A stretch of DNA of 60,607 nt, from contig NZ_SMRQ01000016.1 in the NCBI RefSeq assembly GCF_004359965.1, forward strand, positions 1-60,607, written 5' to 3'. Source of the DNA: Cognatilysobacter segetis. GTDB lineage: Bacteria > Pseudomonadota > Gammaproteobacteria > Xanthomonadales > Xanthomonadaceae. The notes below the pieces were generated by a model. The model worked only from the letters and a program-made list of their open reading frames with translations, was not told the DNA's origin and did not search any database. The stretch's first letter is position 1. Each line of letters opens with the position of its first letter. The translations under genes and the position numbers were made by a program. Shown here piece by piece: positions 34,234-42,677 of this stretch.

Positions 34234-34707
34234 TCAGAGCAGCGGACCGCCGTGCAGCAGCGTGTCCAGCCGGTCCAGCAGGGGGCGTTGGCTCTCGAGC
34301 ATCTTCGGATACGCATCGTCGAGCCGGAACCAACGGGCGCGATCGACCTCGGGAAACTCGCTGTAGCGACCGCTGCGCGGTGGCCACTCCATGCGGAACA
34401 TCAGGCTGTTGAGGCGGTCGGGATCGAAGTCGCCCTCCATCGCGAACGCCTCGACCCACTTTCCGCCGCGTTGGCGCAGGCGGCCCAGCGGCGTCAGTGC
34501 GCCGGTCGCCGGCGCGCCGAGTTCCTCCTCGAACTCGCGACGCGCGGTCTGCTCCGCCGTTTCGCCCTCCATCGGGCCGCCTTTCGGAATGCTCCACGCG
34601 CCGTCGTCGCGTGCGTGCCAGAACGGACCGCCCGGATGCGCGAGCAACACTTCCACGCCCTCGGCGTGGGTGCGATAGAGCAGGATTCCGGCGCTTTCCT
34701 GGGGCAT
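34234..34707 (-). CDS. NUDIX hydrolase
   Basis: 157 residues. The Nudix box is complete at 43-65 (GGPMEGE, seven residues, then REFEEELG), giving the expected GX5EX7REUXEEXGU. The N-terminus SAGILLYR and the block PGGPFWHARDDGAWSIPKG are typical of a group close to diadenosine polyphosphate and 8-oxo-nucleotide hydrolases. The substrate is not defined by sequence. It ends exactly where the DksA-like gene ends. Confidence 0.88.
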   Translation of the reverse strand: MPQESAGILLYRTHAEGVEVLLAHPGGPFWHARDDGAWSIPKGGPMEGETAEQTARREFEEELGAPATGALTPLGRLRQRGGKWVEAFAMEGDFDPDRLNSLMFRMEWPPRSGRYSEFPEVDRARWFRLDDAYPKMLESQRPLLDRLDTLLHGGPLL

Positions 34708-34766
34708 GCATCGTCCGTCGTCGCGTCGCGCATGCTGGCGCGACGCGCGCGGCGACGACGTGAACG

Positions 34767-35153
34767 CTACTGCCGTGGCGCGTTGCGTTCCTCGGCGCGC
34801 TCGCGGCGCTCGGTCTCCAGCACGTCGAGATAGGCCTCGAGTTCCAGGCCCGCCGCCGCGGCCTCGTCGATCGCCGGCGTTTCGAGTGCGGGTGCGACGC
34901 GGATCGAAAGCGGCGTCTCGTCGGTGGACAGGAGCACGCGCGCGTGGCGAAGCATGGCGATGGCCATGCCGGCGCTGTCGGTCGAGGCCATGACGCGTCC
35001 GGCGAGCACCAGCGCGTACTCGTCGTCGCGCCGGGCGATGCCGCCGACGATGCGCTCGCCCTCGGCCAGCAGGTGGGCGACCGCGGGCATGCTGCGACCG
35101 TCGCCGCCGTCGTCGCGGCGTCGGGGATGGCGGGGGCGGGAGGAAACGGGCAT
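34767..35153 (-). CDS. Hypothetical protein, 128 aa
   Basis: The N-terminus is Arg/Asp-rich (SSRPRHPRRRDDGGDGR), followed by an ordered region PAVAHLLAEGERIVGGIARRDDEYALVLAGRV and an Ala/Glu-rich helical C-terminus. AGGAC lies about ten bases before the ATG at 35153; a second ATG at codon 22 is possible. No signal peptide, membrane segment or known family. Confidence 0.5.
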   Translation of the reverse strand: MPVSSRPRHPRRRDDGGDGRSMPAVAHLLAEGERIVGGIARRDDEYALVLAGRVMASTDSAGMAIAMLRHARVLLSTDETPLSIRVAPALETPAIDEAAAAGLELEAYLDVLETERRERAEERNAPRQ

Positions 35154-35216
35154 GTACGGGTCCTGGAAGCGGGGGCGCGCAGTCTGCCCGTTCGCCGCGG
35201 TGACGGCGAGGCGCGC

Positions 35217-35522
35217 TCAGCCGTCGAGCGTGTCGGCGTCGTCGCGCGCGTCGCGCGGTGCGGACGCCGGCGTGAGGCCCTGCGTCACGTCGTCGAGCCG
35301 GGGCGTGCCCGCCTTCGCGCCGCCCGGCGCGGGCGCTTGGGCGAGCCGGCCCAGGTCCGCATCGCGGTCGGCGGGACGCGACTTCGACGCGTGTCCACCC
35401 GCCTGCGTCGCATCGACCGCCTCGCGGCTCTCGATGGCCGCGCGCAGGCCACTCTCGCTGCTGCCGACGAGGTTGCCCGCGCCGTAGCCGCCTTCTTCGT
35501 TGCGGGGATCGTGCGTGCCCAT
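35217..35522 (-). CDS. Hypothetical low-complexity protein, 101 aa
   Basis: A hydrophilic, probably disordered protein rich in Ala, Asp, Gly and Arg (GTHDPRNEEGGYGAGNLVG, then RPADRDADLGRLAQ). GGAG nine bases before the ATG supports translation. Such proteins are common next to stress genes in this family and may be protectants, which is speculative. The neighbours on the same strand, 63 and 60 bases away, are a hypothetical protein and an SDR enzyme. Confidence 0.45.
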   Translation of the reverse strand: MGTHDPRNEEGGYGAGNLVGSSESGLRAAIESREAVDATQAGGHASKSRPADRDADLGRLAQAPAPGGAKAGTPRLDDVTQGLTPASAPRDARDDADTLDG

Positions 35523-35582
35523 CTGCGTTCTCCGGTTGCGGGCCGACAGGTTCGCCGTCGGCGCGTCATGCCGATGTGGCGG

Positions 35583-36479
35583 TCAGGGTCGGGGCTGCTG
35601 TCGCTCCATGTCGAGGCGCTGCAGGATGCTGCCGTGCACGCCGGTGCCGATCGCGAGCGGGCGGTGCAGGTTGCCTGTCTCGATCGGCGCGTCCGGCGCG
35701 TCGTCCTGCAGCAGCTGCGTCATCGCGCCGGTGGCGCCGTGGGTGATCGTCTGCGATAGGCGCTCGGCGATCGTCGCGGCGGTGGCGGAGAGGCCGACCG
35801 TGACCTCGTCCTGCGGTTCGTCCACGACACCGACGATCGCGGCGACGATCTCGTCGGCGTCGGTGATCGGGAACGGCTGCAGCGTGTGGCCGGTGTAGTT
35901 CGCGGCGTGGTCGAAGAACGGCGTGTCCGCCGCCATCGGGAGCACCGCGCAGACGCGGATGCCCGCGGCGTCCTGCGCGGCAAGTTCCTGCCGCAATGCA
36001 TCGCAGAGGCCGACGATGCCGTACTTGCTCGCGCAATACGACGCGTAGTACGGCGCCGGCGTTCGCCCGAGCATGGACGCGATGTTGATCAGCGTGCCGC
36101 TGCCCACCTGGCGGAAATGCCGCAGCGCGACGTGGCTGCCGGCGACGGCGCCGCCCAGGTTGGTCTGCACCACGCGCAGGTGGTCTTCGAGCGGGATGCG
36201 TTCGAACGGCCCTAGCGCAGCGACGCCCGCATTGTTGATCCACACGTCGATGCGGTTGAACTTGGCGATGGCGGCCGCCCCGAGCTTCTCGACGCTGTTC
36301 GGATCGCCGACGTCGCAGGTCACCGCGATCGCATTGCCGCAGTCCTCGGCGAGCTGGTCGAGCAGTCGGCTGCGGCGCGCGGCGAGTACGAGGTTGCAGC
36401 CCTGCTGCGCAAGGCTGAGCGCGACGCCGCGGCCGAAGCCGCTCGAGGCGCCGGTGATGACGACGGTGCGTGCCGGCAT
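35583..36479 (-). CDS. SDR family oxidoreductase
   Basis: 298 residues, a classical SDR: GASSGFGRGVAL binds coenzyme, NNAG is present, the Ser lies in NIASMLGRTP, and Tyr/Lys in SYCASKYGI. An extra C-terminal segment of about 50 residues (SQTITHGATGAMTQLLQDDAP) goes beyond the core, as in the larger SDR type. AGGAG six bases before the ATG at 36479 is preferred over the ATG at 36494. The substrate is unknown. Confidence 0.85.
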   Translation of the reverse strand: MPARTVVITGASSGFGRGVALSLAQQGCNLVLAARRSRLLDQLAEDCGNAIAVTCDVGDPNSVEKLGAAAIAKFNRIDVWINNAGVAALGPFERIPLEDHLRVVQTNLGGAVAGSHVALRHFRQVGSGTLINIASMLGRTPAPYYASYCASKYGIVGLCDALRQELAAQDAAGIRVCAVLPMAADTPFFDHAANYTGHTLQPFPITDADEIVAAIVGVVDEPQDEVTVGLSATAATIAERLSQTITHGATGAMTQLLQDDAPDAPIETGNLHRPLAIGTGVHGSILQRLDMERQQPRP

Positions 36480-36542
36480 GGTGCACTCCTGCATGGATAT
36501 GCAGGCATCGTCACCAGTGCGGCGTGGTGGTGGAGTGTGCGG

Positions 36543-37508
36543 TCAGTGCGGGCGCGGGGCCGGGCGCTCGGGTCCGCCCTGAAGGGGCGGCCACGGGCCG
36601 GCGCGGCGGTCGACGACGTCGCGCGGGCGCGGCCGCGCGGGTGAGGCGCGCATGCGCTCGGCGGGAATGCGCGCCGAGCGGCCCGCGAGGCGCTCGAATT
36701 CCTGCACGTCGTGGGAACAGAACACGTCGACGTCCGCGATGTGCTGGCGCCGCAGGTCGCGCAGGCGCCCCTGGTTCGCGAGGCGCGCCCTCCGGTCTTT
36801 CTCCATCATCCACTGGTAGAAGCGCAGGCCGGGAGTGCAGTGCGGTCGCACCGGGTCCATCTCGGCGTGGAAGAAGTACGCGTCGCCCGCATTGAGCTTC
36901 CAGCGACCGTCGCTGCGCACGGCGACGCCCACGTGGCCGAACGTGTGTCCCGCGAGCGGCACCAGCAGCAGGTCGGGCGGCAGCCCTTCGAGGTCGCGCA
37001 CGCAGTCGAAACCCATCCAGGGCTCGCCCGACGAGCCCGCGTAGGTCAGCCAGTTGCCGTGGGTGGACCACTGCTGCGGGCGGAAGCGCTGCCGATCGAG
37101 CCACGTCTTCTGCAGCTCGGCGTACTGGCGTTCCTGCGTGGTCATGTGCACGCGCGCCCACGGGAAGTCGTCGAGCCCGCCCGCGTGGTCGAAGTCGAGG
37201 TGGGTGAGCACGATGTCGCGCACGTCGTGTGGCTCGAAGCCCAGCCGCTCGACCTGCCGGATCGCGGTCATCTCCTCGCGGAAATCCGGCGAGACGAGCC
37301 CGAGGAAGAACCCGGACAGCCGGCTTCGCGGCTCGTGCACGTCGCGCAGGCCCATGCCCGTGTCGACGAGGATCAGGCGGTCGTCGGCCTCCACCAGCAG
37401 GCAGTGCGACGCGAGGTGCCCGCGCTCGACGATCGAACGCGAGAAACCGTCCATGAGCCGCCCGCCCAACGGGCAGGTGGAGATGCAGTTGAGATGGTGG
37501 ATCCTCAT
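36543..37508 (-). CDS. MBL-fold metallohydrolase, AHL-lactonase-like
   Basis: 321 residues. Metal-site residues read H103 and D107-H108 in THLDFDHAGG, H188 in AGHTFGH, D209 in NAGDAYF and H266 in CSHD. The second His of the usual HxHxDH is Asp (D105), so the motif is HxDxDH, a variant seen in other MBL families. The N-terminal CLLVEADDRLILVDTGMG and the overall layout resemble quorum-quenching lactonases such as AiiA, but the substrate is not proven. The C-terminal 55 residues are Pro/Arg-rich and probably disordered. Single-gene unit. Confidence 0.75.
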   Translation of the reverse strand: MRIHHLNCISTCPLGGRLMDGFSRSIVERGHLASHCLLVEADDRLILVDTGMGLRDVHEPRSRLSGFFLGLVSPDFREEMTAIRQVERLGFEPHDVRDIVLTHLDFDHAGGLDDFPWARVHMTTQERQYAELQKTWLDRQRFRPQQWSTHGNWLTYAGSSGEPWMGFDCVRDLEGLPPDLLLVPLAGHTFGHVGVAVRSDGRWKLNAGDAYFFHAEMDPVRPHCTPGLRFYQWMMEKDRRARLANQGRLRDLRRQHIADVDVFCSHDVQEFERLAGRSARIPAERMRASPARPRPRDVVDRRAGPWPPLQGGPERPAPRPH

Positions 37509-37578
37509 CGTGGCCGCCCCGCGTGAACCGCCTGCGATGTTCCCGCCGTGCGGTCGCGGCGCCGTGACAGCGGCCCGT

Positions 37579-38418
37579 TCAGCCCAGCGCGGACGGCAGC
37601 ACCGCGGTGCAGTCGGCGCGCAGGGCGAGATCGGCGAGGTCGTCAGCGCGGGTCGCGCCGCGCGTCAGCAGCGCGATCGGACGGCCGGCCTCGTGTGCCA
37701 TGCGCGCGAATCGGTAGCCCGAATAGACCATGAGCGAGGAGCCGACCACGAGCAGGGCGTCGCTGGCCTGCAGCGCCTGCACCGCGGCGTCCACGCGAGG
37801 CCGCGGCACGTTCTCGCCGAAGAACACGACATCGGGCTTGAGCATGCCGCCGCAGCGCCGGCATGGCGGCACCACGTAGTCGTCGAAATCGTCGCGCTCC
37901 AGGTCCGCATCGCCGTCGGGTGCGAACGAGGCCACGGTATCGATGCGGCCGGGATTCGCGTCGGCCAGGCGCGCCTGCATCTCGTCGCGAGGCGTGAGGT
38001 CGCCGCAGTCGAGGCATCGCACCGTATCCAGCCGGCCGTGCAGGTCGACCACCCCCTGCTGGCCGGCACGCTGGTGCAGGCCGTCGACGTTCTGCGTGAG
38101 CAGCATCGACGGCCCGCCGCGCGCTTCCCACTGGGCCAGCGCGTGATGCGCGGCGTTCGGAACCGCCTGCGAGAAGCGCGGCCATCCGGCGAAGGCGCGG
38201 GCCCAGTAGCGGCGCCGCGTCGCGGGCTCCTGCGTGAACGCCTGCAACGTGACGGGCGGTCGCCGCTTCCACGCGCCCGATGCGTCGCGGTAGTCGGCGA
38301 TGCCCGATGCGGTGCTGCAGCCGGCGCCCGTCAGCACGAACACGCGGCGATGCGGCGCGAGCCATTCCGCGAGCCGCTGGACGGCCGTCGCCGTCGGTGT
38401 CTCGATCATCGCGTCCAT
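37579..38418 (-). CDS. Sir2-family NAD-dependent protein deacylase
   Basis: 279 residues, of the class II (SIRT4-like) type. NAD binding reads GAGCSTASGIADYRD (31-45) and TQNVDGLHQRAG (108-119); H127 is the catalytic His. The zinc ligands are C135, C138, C186 and C189, and the second NAD loop is GSSL (226-229). It removes acetyl or other acyl groups from lysines, or ADP-ribosylates, in the cytoplasm. An alternative ATG is at codon 4. It is divergent from a 62-residue protein gene. Confidence 0.92.
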   Translation of the reverse strand: MDAMIETPTATAVQRLAEWLAPHRRVFVLTGAGCSTASGIADYRDASGAWKRRPPVTLQAFTQEPATRRRYWARAFAGWPRFSQAVPNAAHHALAQWEARGGPSMLLTQNVDGLHQRAGQQGVVDLHGRLDTVRCLDCGDLTPRDEMQARLADANPGRIDTVASFAPDGDADLERDDFDDYVVPPCRRCGGMLKPDVVFFGENVPRPRVDAAVQALQASDALLVVGSSLMVYSGYRFARMAHEAGRPIALLTRGATRADDLADLALRADCTAVLPSALG

Positions 38419-38459
38419 GCGGGCATCCTAGACGCCACCGACCCCGCCGGGATGACGCC

Positions 38460-38648
38460 GTGCCGACCGATCGACGTCCGCCGTGGAAGAAGCCGCCCCC
38501 GCCGTCGAAGGGCGGCGCCGGCGGCCACCTCACCGAAACGCAGAAGGCGGCCGCGCGCGCACGTGCGGAGGCGAGCGGACGTCGCTATCCCAACCTGGTC
38601 GACAACATGTGGGCGATGCGGCAGCCGCCGGGCGAGCCTCAGGCGTAG
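38460..38648 (+). CDS. Small conserved protein with a PNLVDNM motif
   Basis: 62 residues from a GTG at 38460. The N-terminus is Pro/Lys-rich (RPPWKKPPPPSKGG), then TETQKAAARARAEASGR and YPNLVDNMWAMRQ. I recall similar short proteins with KAxAxxRA and YPNLVDNM in Xanthomonads. No signal or membrane segment. Its last ten bases overlap the end of the convergent SDR gene. Function unknown. Confidence 0.6.
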   Translation: MPTDRRPPWKKPPPPSKGGAGGHLTETQKAAARARAEASGRRYPNLVDNMWAMRQPPGEPQA

Positions 38649-39439
38649 ATCATCTTCCGGCTCATGCCGCCGTCGGCCACGATGTTCTGGCCGGTGACGA
38701 AGCCTGCGGCGTCCGACAGCAGGAACACCACGAGCGCACCGATGTCCCCGGGCTGCCCGACGCGCCCCACCGGGTGCTGCGCCTGATCCTCGGGGCTCAG
38801 TTTCGGACGCCGCCGCGACGCCGGCTTCTGCCAGGCCTCGGTGGGCACCCAGCCGGGGCTGATGCAGTTCACGCGCACCTCCGGGCCCGCGCTGACAGCG
38901 AGCGCATGGGTGAGTGCGACCAGCCCGCCCTTGGTGGCGGCGTAGGCCTCGGTATCGGGCTCGGACTGCAGCGCGCGCGTGGAGGCGATGTTGACGATGC
39001 CGCCGCGCGCGGCGCGCAGTGCGGGCAGCGCTTCTCGGCAGCAGAGGAAGGCGCCGGTGAGATTGGTGGCGAGGTAGCGGTTCCAGTCGGCGAGCGACAA
39101 CGCTTCCAACGGGCCCGAATGCGGATCGGCGATGCCCGCGTTGTTCACCAGCCCGTCGATCCGGCCGAAGGTGCCGCGGGCCGCGTCCACGAAGGCGCGG
39201 ACCGATCGCTCCTTCGCGACGTCGAGGCGGACGAACATCGCCGCCGCGCCGGCGTCCCAATCCTCGAGGCAGGCGCGGCCCGCCTCGACATCGGGATCCC
39301 CGATCACCACCGCGCCACCCGCGGCGAGAACGCATTGGGCGATGCCGCGGCCGATGCCCTGGGCGCCGCCCGTCACCAGCACGACGCGACCCCGCAGGGG
39401 CTGCGCGTCCATCGACGGAATGGGCGGCGCGAGGCTCAT
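38639..39439 (-). CDS. SDR family oxidoreductase, 3-oxoacyl reductase-like
   Basis: 266 residues. TGGAQGIGRGIAQ is the coenzyme loop, NNAG near 101-104, the catalytic Ser lies in NIASTRALQ, and Tyr/Lys in AYAATKGGLV. The C-terminus FVTGQNIVADGGMSRKM is standard for FabG-like enzymes. The C-terminal region carries SRRRPKLSPEDQAQHPVG, an insert of the group with a mobile substrate lid. Two starts are possible, ATG at 39439 or at codon 10. The substrate is unknown. Confidence 0.85.
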   Translation of the reverse strand: MSLAPPIPSMDAQPLRGRVVLVTGGAQGIGRGIAQCVLAAGGAVVIGDPDVEAGRACLEDWDAGAAAMFVRLDVAKERSVRAFVDAARGTFGRIDGLVNNAGIADPHSGPLEALSLADWNRYLATNLTGAFLCCREALPALRAARGGIVNIASTRALQSEPDTEAYAATKGGLVALTHALAVSAGPEVRVNCISPGWVPTEAWQKPASRRRPKLSPEDQAQHPVGRVGQPGDIGALVVFLLSDAAGFVTGQNIVADGGMSRKMIYA

Positions 39440-39455
39440 CGGCGCGGGGGTGTCC

Positions 39456-39764
39456 TCAGCTCAGGCGGCCCAGGTCATGGTCGAGGCGTCGCTGGAGCTT
39501 CTTCGCCGCCCCGGTGATGGCGGCCGCGAGCGAATCCGCCTCGTCCGAGCACGCGACCGGCGGCCGGCCTTCGAGCTTGGCTTCGAGCACGCAGTGTTTG
39601 TCGCGGCCGCCCTTCTTGTCGGCGTTCTTGTCGTGCAGGTGGACTTCGATGCGGGTGACCTGGTCGGCGAAGCGCGCAAGCGATCCGTCCAGCGCCTGCC
39701 GCACGTGCCGTTCGACCGACTCGTCGTTGTGGATATGGTTGTCGGTATTGATCTCGATGTGCAT
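39456..39764 (-). CDS. Ribosome hibernation factor-like protein (HPF/RaiA family)
   Basis: 102 residues. HIEINTDNHIHNDESVERHVRQAL begins a beta-alpha-beta-beta-beta-alpha fold like that of HPF/RaiA: RIEVHLHDKNADKKGG, HCVLEAKLEGRPPVACSD and a C-terminal basic helix AAITGAAKKLQRRLD. HPF binds 30S and stabilises inactive ribosomes in stationary phase. It lacks the long C-terminal dimerisation domain, so it is the short form. GGAGGA just before the ATG is a strong ribosome binding site. The SDR gene follows 17 bases downstream. Confidence 0.8.
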   Translation of the reverse strand: MHIEINTDNHIHNDESVERHVRQALDGSLARFADQVTRIEVHLHDKNADKKGGRDKHCVLEAKLEGRPPVACSDEADSLAAAITGAAKKLQRRLDHDLGRLS

Positions 39765-39829
39765 GAAGTCCTCCTGTGCTTCGGTGCAGGGTGCGCGAGC
39801 CGGCGTCGACGCGGGGTCGCGGCGGTGGG

Positions 39830-40603
39830 TCAGGGCGCGGCGGTACGCGCGGTGCGCGATCGTTCGGCGTCGATCGCGCGGAAGATGGATTCCGTCGCAG
39901 GCGTCCACGTGCTCCATGCGTGCTTGCCGGGCACGACGCGCACGTGGTCGGCGGGCAGCAGGTCAGCGACCAGCGGCATGCCCTCGCGCAGGTAGTCGTT
40001 GTCGCCATAGGCCAGCCACACGTTGCGCGTGCGTTCGGGCTCGCGCGCCCACGTCTGCAGGTGCGACCAGAGCTCGGACTGCCACGCGTCGGCTTCGTCG
40101 CCACCGGGCCTGGGCATCCACTGGCGCAGGCCGCCTGCGGCGCGGATCTCGTCGTGGATGGCCCGCTCGCCGGTGTACGGCGCGAGCAGCACCATGCCGT
40201 CGACCTGGCCGGGATACATGCGGTCGTAGAGCAGCTCGCCCATGCCGCCGAGCGACGCACCCACCAGCCAGATCTCGGTATACGCACGGCGCCGCGCGGG
40301 CATCAGCACCTCGTCGTGCAGGCGGCGCGCCGCGCTGCGGTCGACGTAGTGGGGCATCGAGAGTTCGGCGAACAGCACGTCGGCATCGGGCCACACGCGC
40401 TGGATCGCTTCGCCGACGCCGCTGCGACGCAGCGACTCGAGGCGATCGCGCCGGCCCGGCAGCACGACGACCAGCCGGTGCGAGCCTTCCTTCGACGGAA
40501 GCAGCGCGGTCGCTACCGGCCGTGCCGGGTCGGACCGTTGCGACACACAGGCGAGCAGGGCGCTCGCCGCGAGCAGGACTACCGACCAGCGCAGCAGGCG
40601 CAT
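39830..40603 (-). CDS. Alpha/beta-hydrolase-fold lipoprotein
   Basis: 257 residues. MRLLRWSVVLLAASALLAC is a lipoprotein signal with C19 in LLAC. The mature part is alpha/beta-hydrolase-like: HRLVVVLPGRRD, then VGASLGGMGELLY with the nucleophile Ser, and VRVVPGKHAWSTW with the His; the likely Asp lies in AYGDNDYL. GGAGGT four bases before the ATG fixes the start. It may hydrolyse an ester or peptide in the envelope; substrate unknown. Confidence 0.75.
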   Translation of the reverse strand: MRLLRWSVVLLAASALLACVSQRSDPARPVATALLPSKEGSHRLVVVLPGRRDRLESLRRSGVGEAIQRVWPDADVLFAELSMPHYVDRSAARRLHDEVLMPARRRAYTEIWLVGASLGGMGELLYDRMYPGQVDGMVLLAPYTGERAIHDEIRAAGGLRQWMPRPGGDEADAWQSELWSHLQTWAREPERTRNVWLAYGDNDYLREGMPLVADLLPADHVRVVPGKHAWSTWTPATESIFRAIDAERSRTARTAAP

Positions 40604-40692
40604 GAGACCTCCGGATTTGTGGGTCCAGTGTTTGAAGACGGCCGTGACAGGCCGGTGGAGACACGGTGGAGGGCGCGCGGCGGATGCAGGCG

Positions 40693-40698
40693 TAGACT
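40693..40698 (+). promoter_or_regulatory. Candidate -10 box for the intact SRAP gene
   Basis: TAGACT ends eight bases before the ATG at 40707. A start site the usual seven bases further on would leave almost no leader. No Shine-Dalgarno is visible. Confidence 0.3.
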
Positions 40699-40706
40699 CC
40701 GGCCGC

Positions 40707-41390
40707 ATGTGCGGACGCGATACGTTCAAGGCGACCTGGCAGGACGTGTTCGCCGCGTCCCAGCCGCTGGTGCTGAAGCTTCCGGACGAGCCGCCGGTGC
40801 CTACGTACAACCGCGCGCCGACGCAGCGCGGCTGGAGCGTGATCGCGGACGACCAGGACGGAGGCGTCGTGCTGCCGATGCGCTGGGGGTTGCTGCCGCC
40901 GTGGGCGAAGGACACCCGGCTCGCCTACAGCACGATCAACGCGCGACTGGATGGGGTGACCACGAAGCCGGCGTTCCGCAGCGCATGGCGCAGCCGACGG
41001 TGCCTGGTGCCGACGTCCGGCTACTACGAATGGCAGCCCGTCGCCGGCGGCAAGCAACCGTGGTTCATCCATCCGGTCGATGCGCCCGTCATGTTCTTCG
41101 CGGGCCTGTACGAGGCCCGGCCCGACGGCGCGGGCGGCGAACTGCTGACCTACAGCATCATCACGCGCGAGGCGGACCCGGAACTCGCGGACATCCACGA
41201 CCGCATGCCGCTGGTGCTGCCGCCCGAGACGTTCCGCGACTGGCTCCACGGCACGCCCGACGATGCGATGGCCATCGCACTCGCGGCGCCCGCGCCGCAC
41301 GTCGAGGCGTATCCGGTCGACCGCGCGGTCGGCAATGTGCGCAACGATCGTCCCGATCTCATCGCGCCCGTTCAGCTACCCGCGGCCTGA
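40707..41390 (+). CDS. yedK: SOS response-associated peptidase (SRAP), YedK-like, catalytically intact
   Basis: 227 residues, the usual length. It forms a thiazolidine crosslink with abasic sites in single-stranded DNA through the N-terminal Cys2 (MCGRDTFK) after Met removal, shielding the lesion. All key residues are kept: C2, the Asn in INARLD (N78), the Glu in GYYEW (E108) and the His in DIHDRMP (H164). The RAPTQ and WGLLPPWAK blocks match YedK/HMCES. It lies alone between the hydrolase lipoprotein (divergent) and the third GGDEF gene. No LexA box is evident in the 103-base upstream gap. Confidence 0.93.
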   Translation: MCGRDTFKATWQDVFAASQPLVLKLPDEPPVPTYNRAPTQRGWSVIADDQDGGVVLPMRWGLLPPWAKDTRLAYSTINARLDGVTTKPAFRSAWRSRRCLVPTSGYYEWQPVAGGKQPWFIHPVDAPVMFFAGLYEARPDGAGGELLTYSIITREADPELADIHDRMPLVLPPETFRDWLHGTPDDAMAIALAAPAPHVEAYPVDRAVGNVRNDRPDLIAPVQLPAA

Positions 41391-41490
41391 CGAGTTTGCG
41401 GGAATGTGACGGCCGCCACCGGCGACTCACGCGCAGTTGATTGCGGCGGTAGCAGGATTGAGGTCGTCGTCGTGCCGGATCGAAACCATC

Positions 41491-42600
41491 GTGCTGACCC
41501 CCGGAAGACCCCGGTCCGAACGGGGCCTGCCATGGATCGCCTCCTCGTCCAAGGACAGTGAGATCCACCGCCTGCGAGGGCTGGTGGCCGCGCTTGCGGC
41601 CGTCGCCGAGCATCCCGGCAGCACGCAGTCGTTCATCGAGTACGCGCTGGACAAGGTCGTGGAGGTCACGCGCGCCACCGGCGGCGTGGTGCTGCTCGGT
41701 GGTGCGGAGGCGGGGCTCGACATCGCGGTCGCGCACGGCCAGATGGCGCGGCCCGGGCTGGACGAGTTCAACGGCGGCGAGACGCTCGCGCGTGCGTGCA
41801 TCGAGTCGGGCACGTCGCTGCGCAGCGACGCCACGGCCTCCGACACGCGCATCCACGGCACCGCCCGGCGCCGCCACTCGCTGCATTCGTTGATCGCCGC
41901 ACCGCTGCGGTACGGCGGCGCGGTGGTCGGCGTGGTCGAGATCTGTTCGTCCGTCAGCCACGCATTCGACGACATCGACGCACAGGCCATCGCGCTGATC
42001 GGCGACGCGATGGGCGGCGCGCTCGGGCGCCAGCTCGCGCTGGAGGAGAACGCGCGCCTGCTGCGTCGCCTGCACGAGGCCCTGCTCGACACGCAGGCCA
42101 CCGCGCAGATGTACCAGGACGCCGCGTCGCTCGACGCGCTCACGGGCCTGCCCAACCGCGCCGCGTTCGAGACGCAGCTCGAAGCGGTCTGCGCCGCGCA
42201 CGAGGGCCAGCCGCACCGGTTCGGCCTGCTCTTCCTCGACCTCGACGATTTCAAGCAGATCAACGACACGCACGGCCACGCGATGGGCGACGAGGTGCTG
42301 CGCGCCACCGCGTCGGCACTGCGCGAAACGCTGCGCGATACCGATGTCGTCGCGCGCCTGGGCGGCGACGAATTCGTCGTGCTGCTGTCCTCGCTGCGCG
42401 ATGCCGACCGTGACGTTCGCTCGGTCGCCGACGCCGTGGAGGACGAGCTCGCGCGGCCGCGCGTCGTGAACGGCATCCGGCTGCGCATCAAGTGCAGCGT
42501 GGGCTGGGTGATCCACGACGGCGTCGCGCATGCGCACGAGGTGCTGCACGCCGCCGACGAGCGCATGTACGCGCAGAAGCGCGAGCGGCGCCGCCGCTGA
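41491..42600 (+). CDS. GAF-GGDEF diguanylate cyclase
   Basis: 369 residues from the GTG at 41491. A GAF domain (about 35-185; SLIAAPLRYGGAVVGVVEIC) is followed by a coiled linker and a GGDEF domain with the active site at 291-295 and the inhibitory RDTD at 282-285, spaced by five residues. DLDDFKQINDTHGHAMGDEV is intact. Expected to make c-di-GMP under GAF control in the cytoplasm. The start is uncertain: a TTG at 41437 gives 18 more residues, and neither has a clear ribosome binding site. Confidence 0.85.
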   Translation: MLTPGRPRSERGLPWIASSSKDSEIHRLRGLVAALAAVAEHPGSTQSFIEYALDKVVEVTRATGGVVLLGGAEAGLDIAVAHGQMARPGLDEFNGGETLARACIESGTSLRSDATASDTRIHGTARRRHSLHSLIAAPLRYGGAVVGVVEICSSVSHAFDDIDAQAIALIGDAMGGALGRQLALEENARLLRRLHEALLDTQATAQMYQDAASLDALTGLPNRAAFETQLEAVCAAHEGQPHRFGLLFLDLDDFKQINDTHGHAMGDEVLRATASALRETLRDTDVVARLGGDEFVVLLSSLRDADRDVRSVADAVEDELARPRVVNGIRLRIKCSVGWVIHDGVAHAHEVLHAADERMYAQKRERRRR

Positions 42601-42677
42601 CGCACGACCCGGCGCTCACGCCGCCGGCGCTATTCATCGGGCCGGTGCGGCGTCGCCGCGACTACCAGAGGCCTCCC

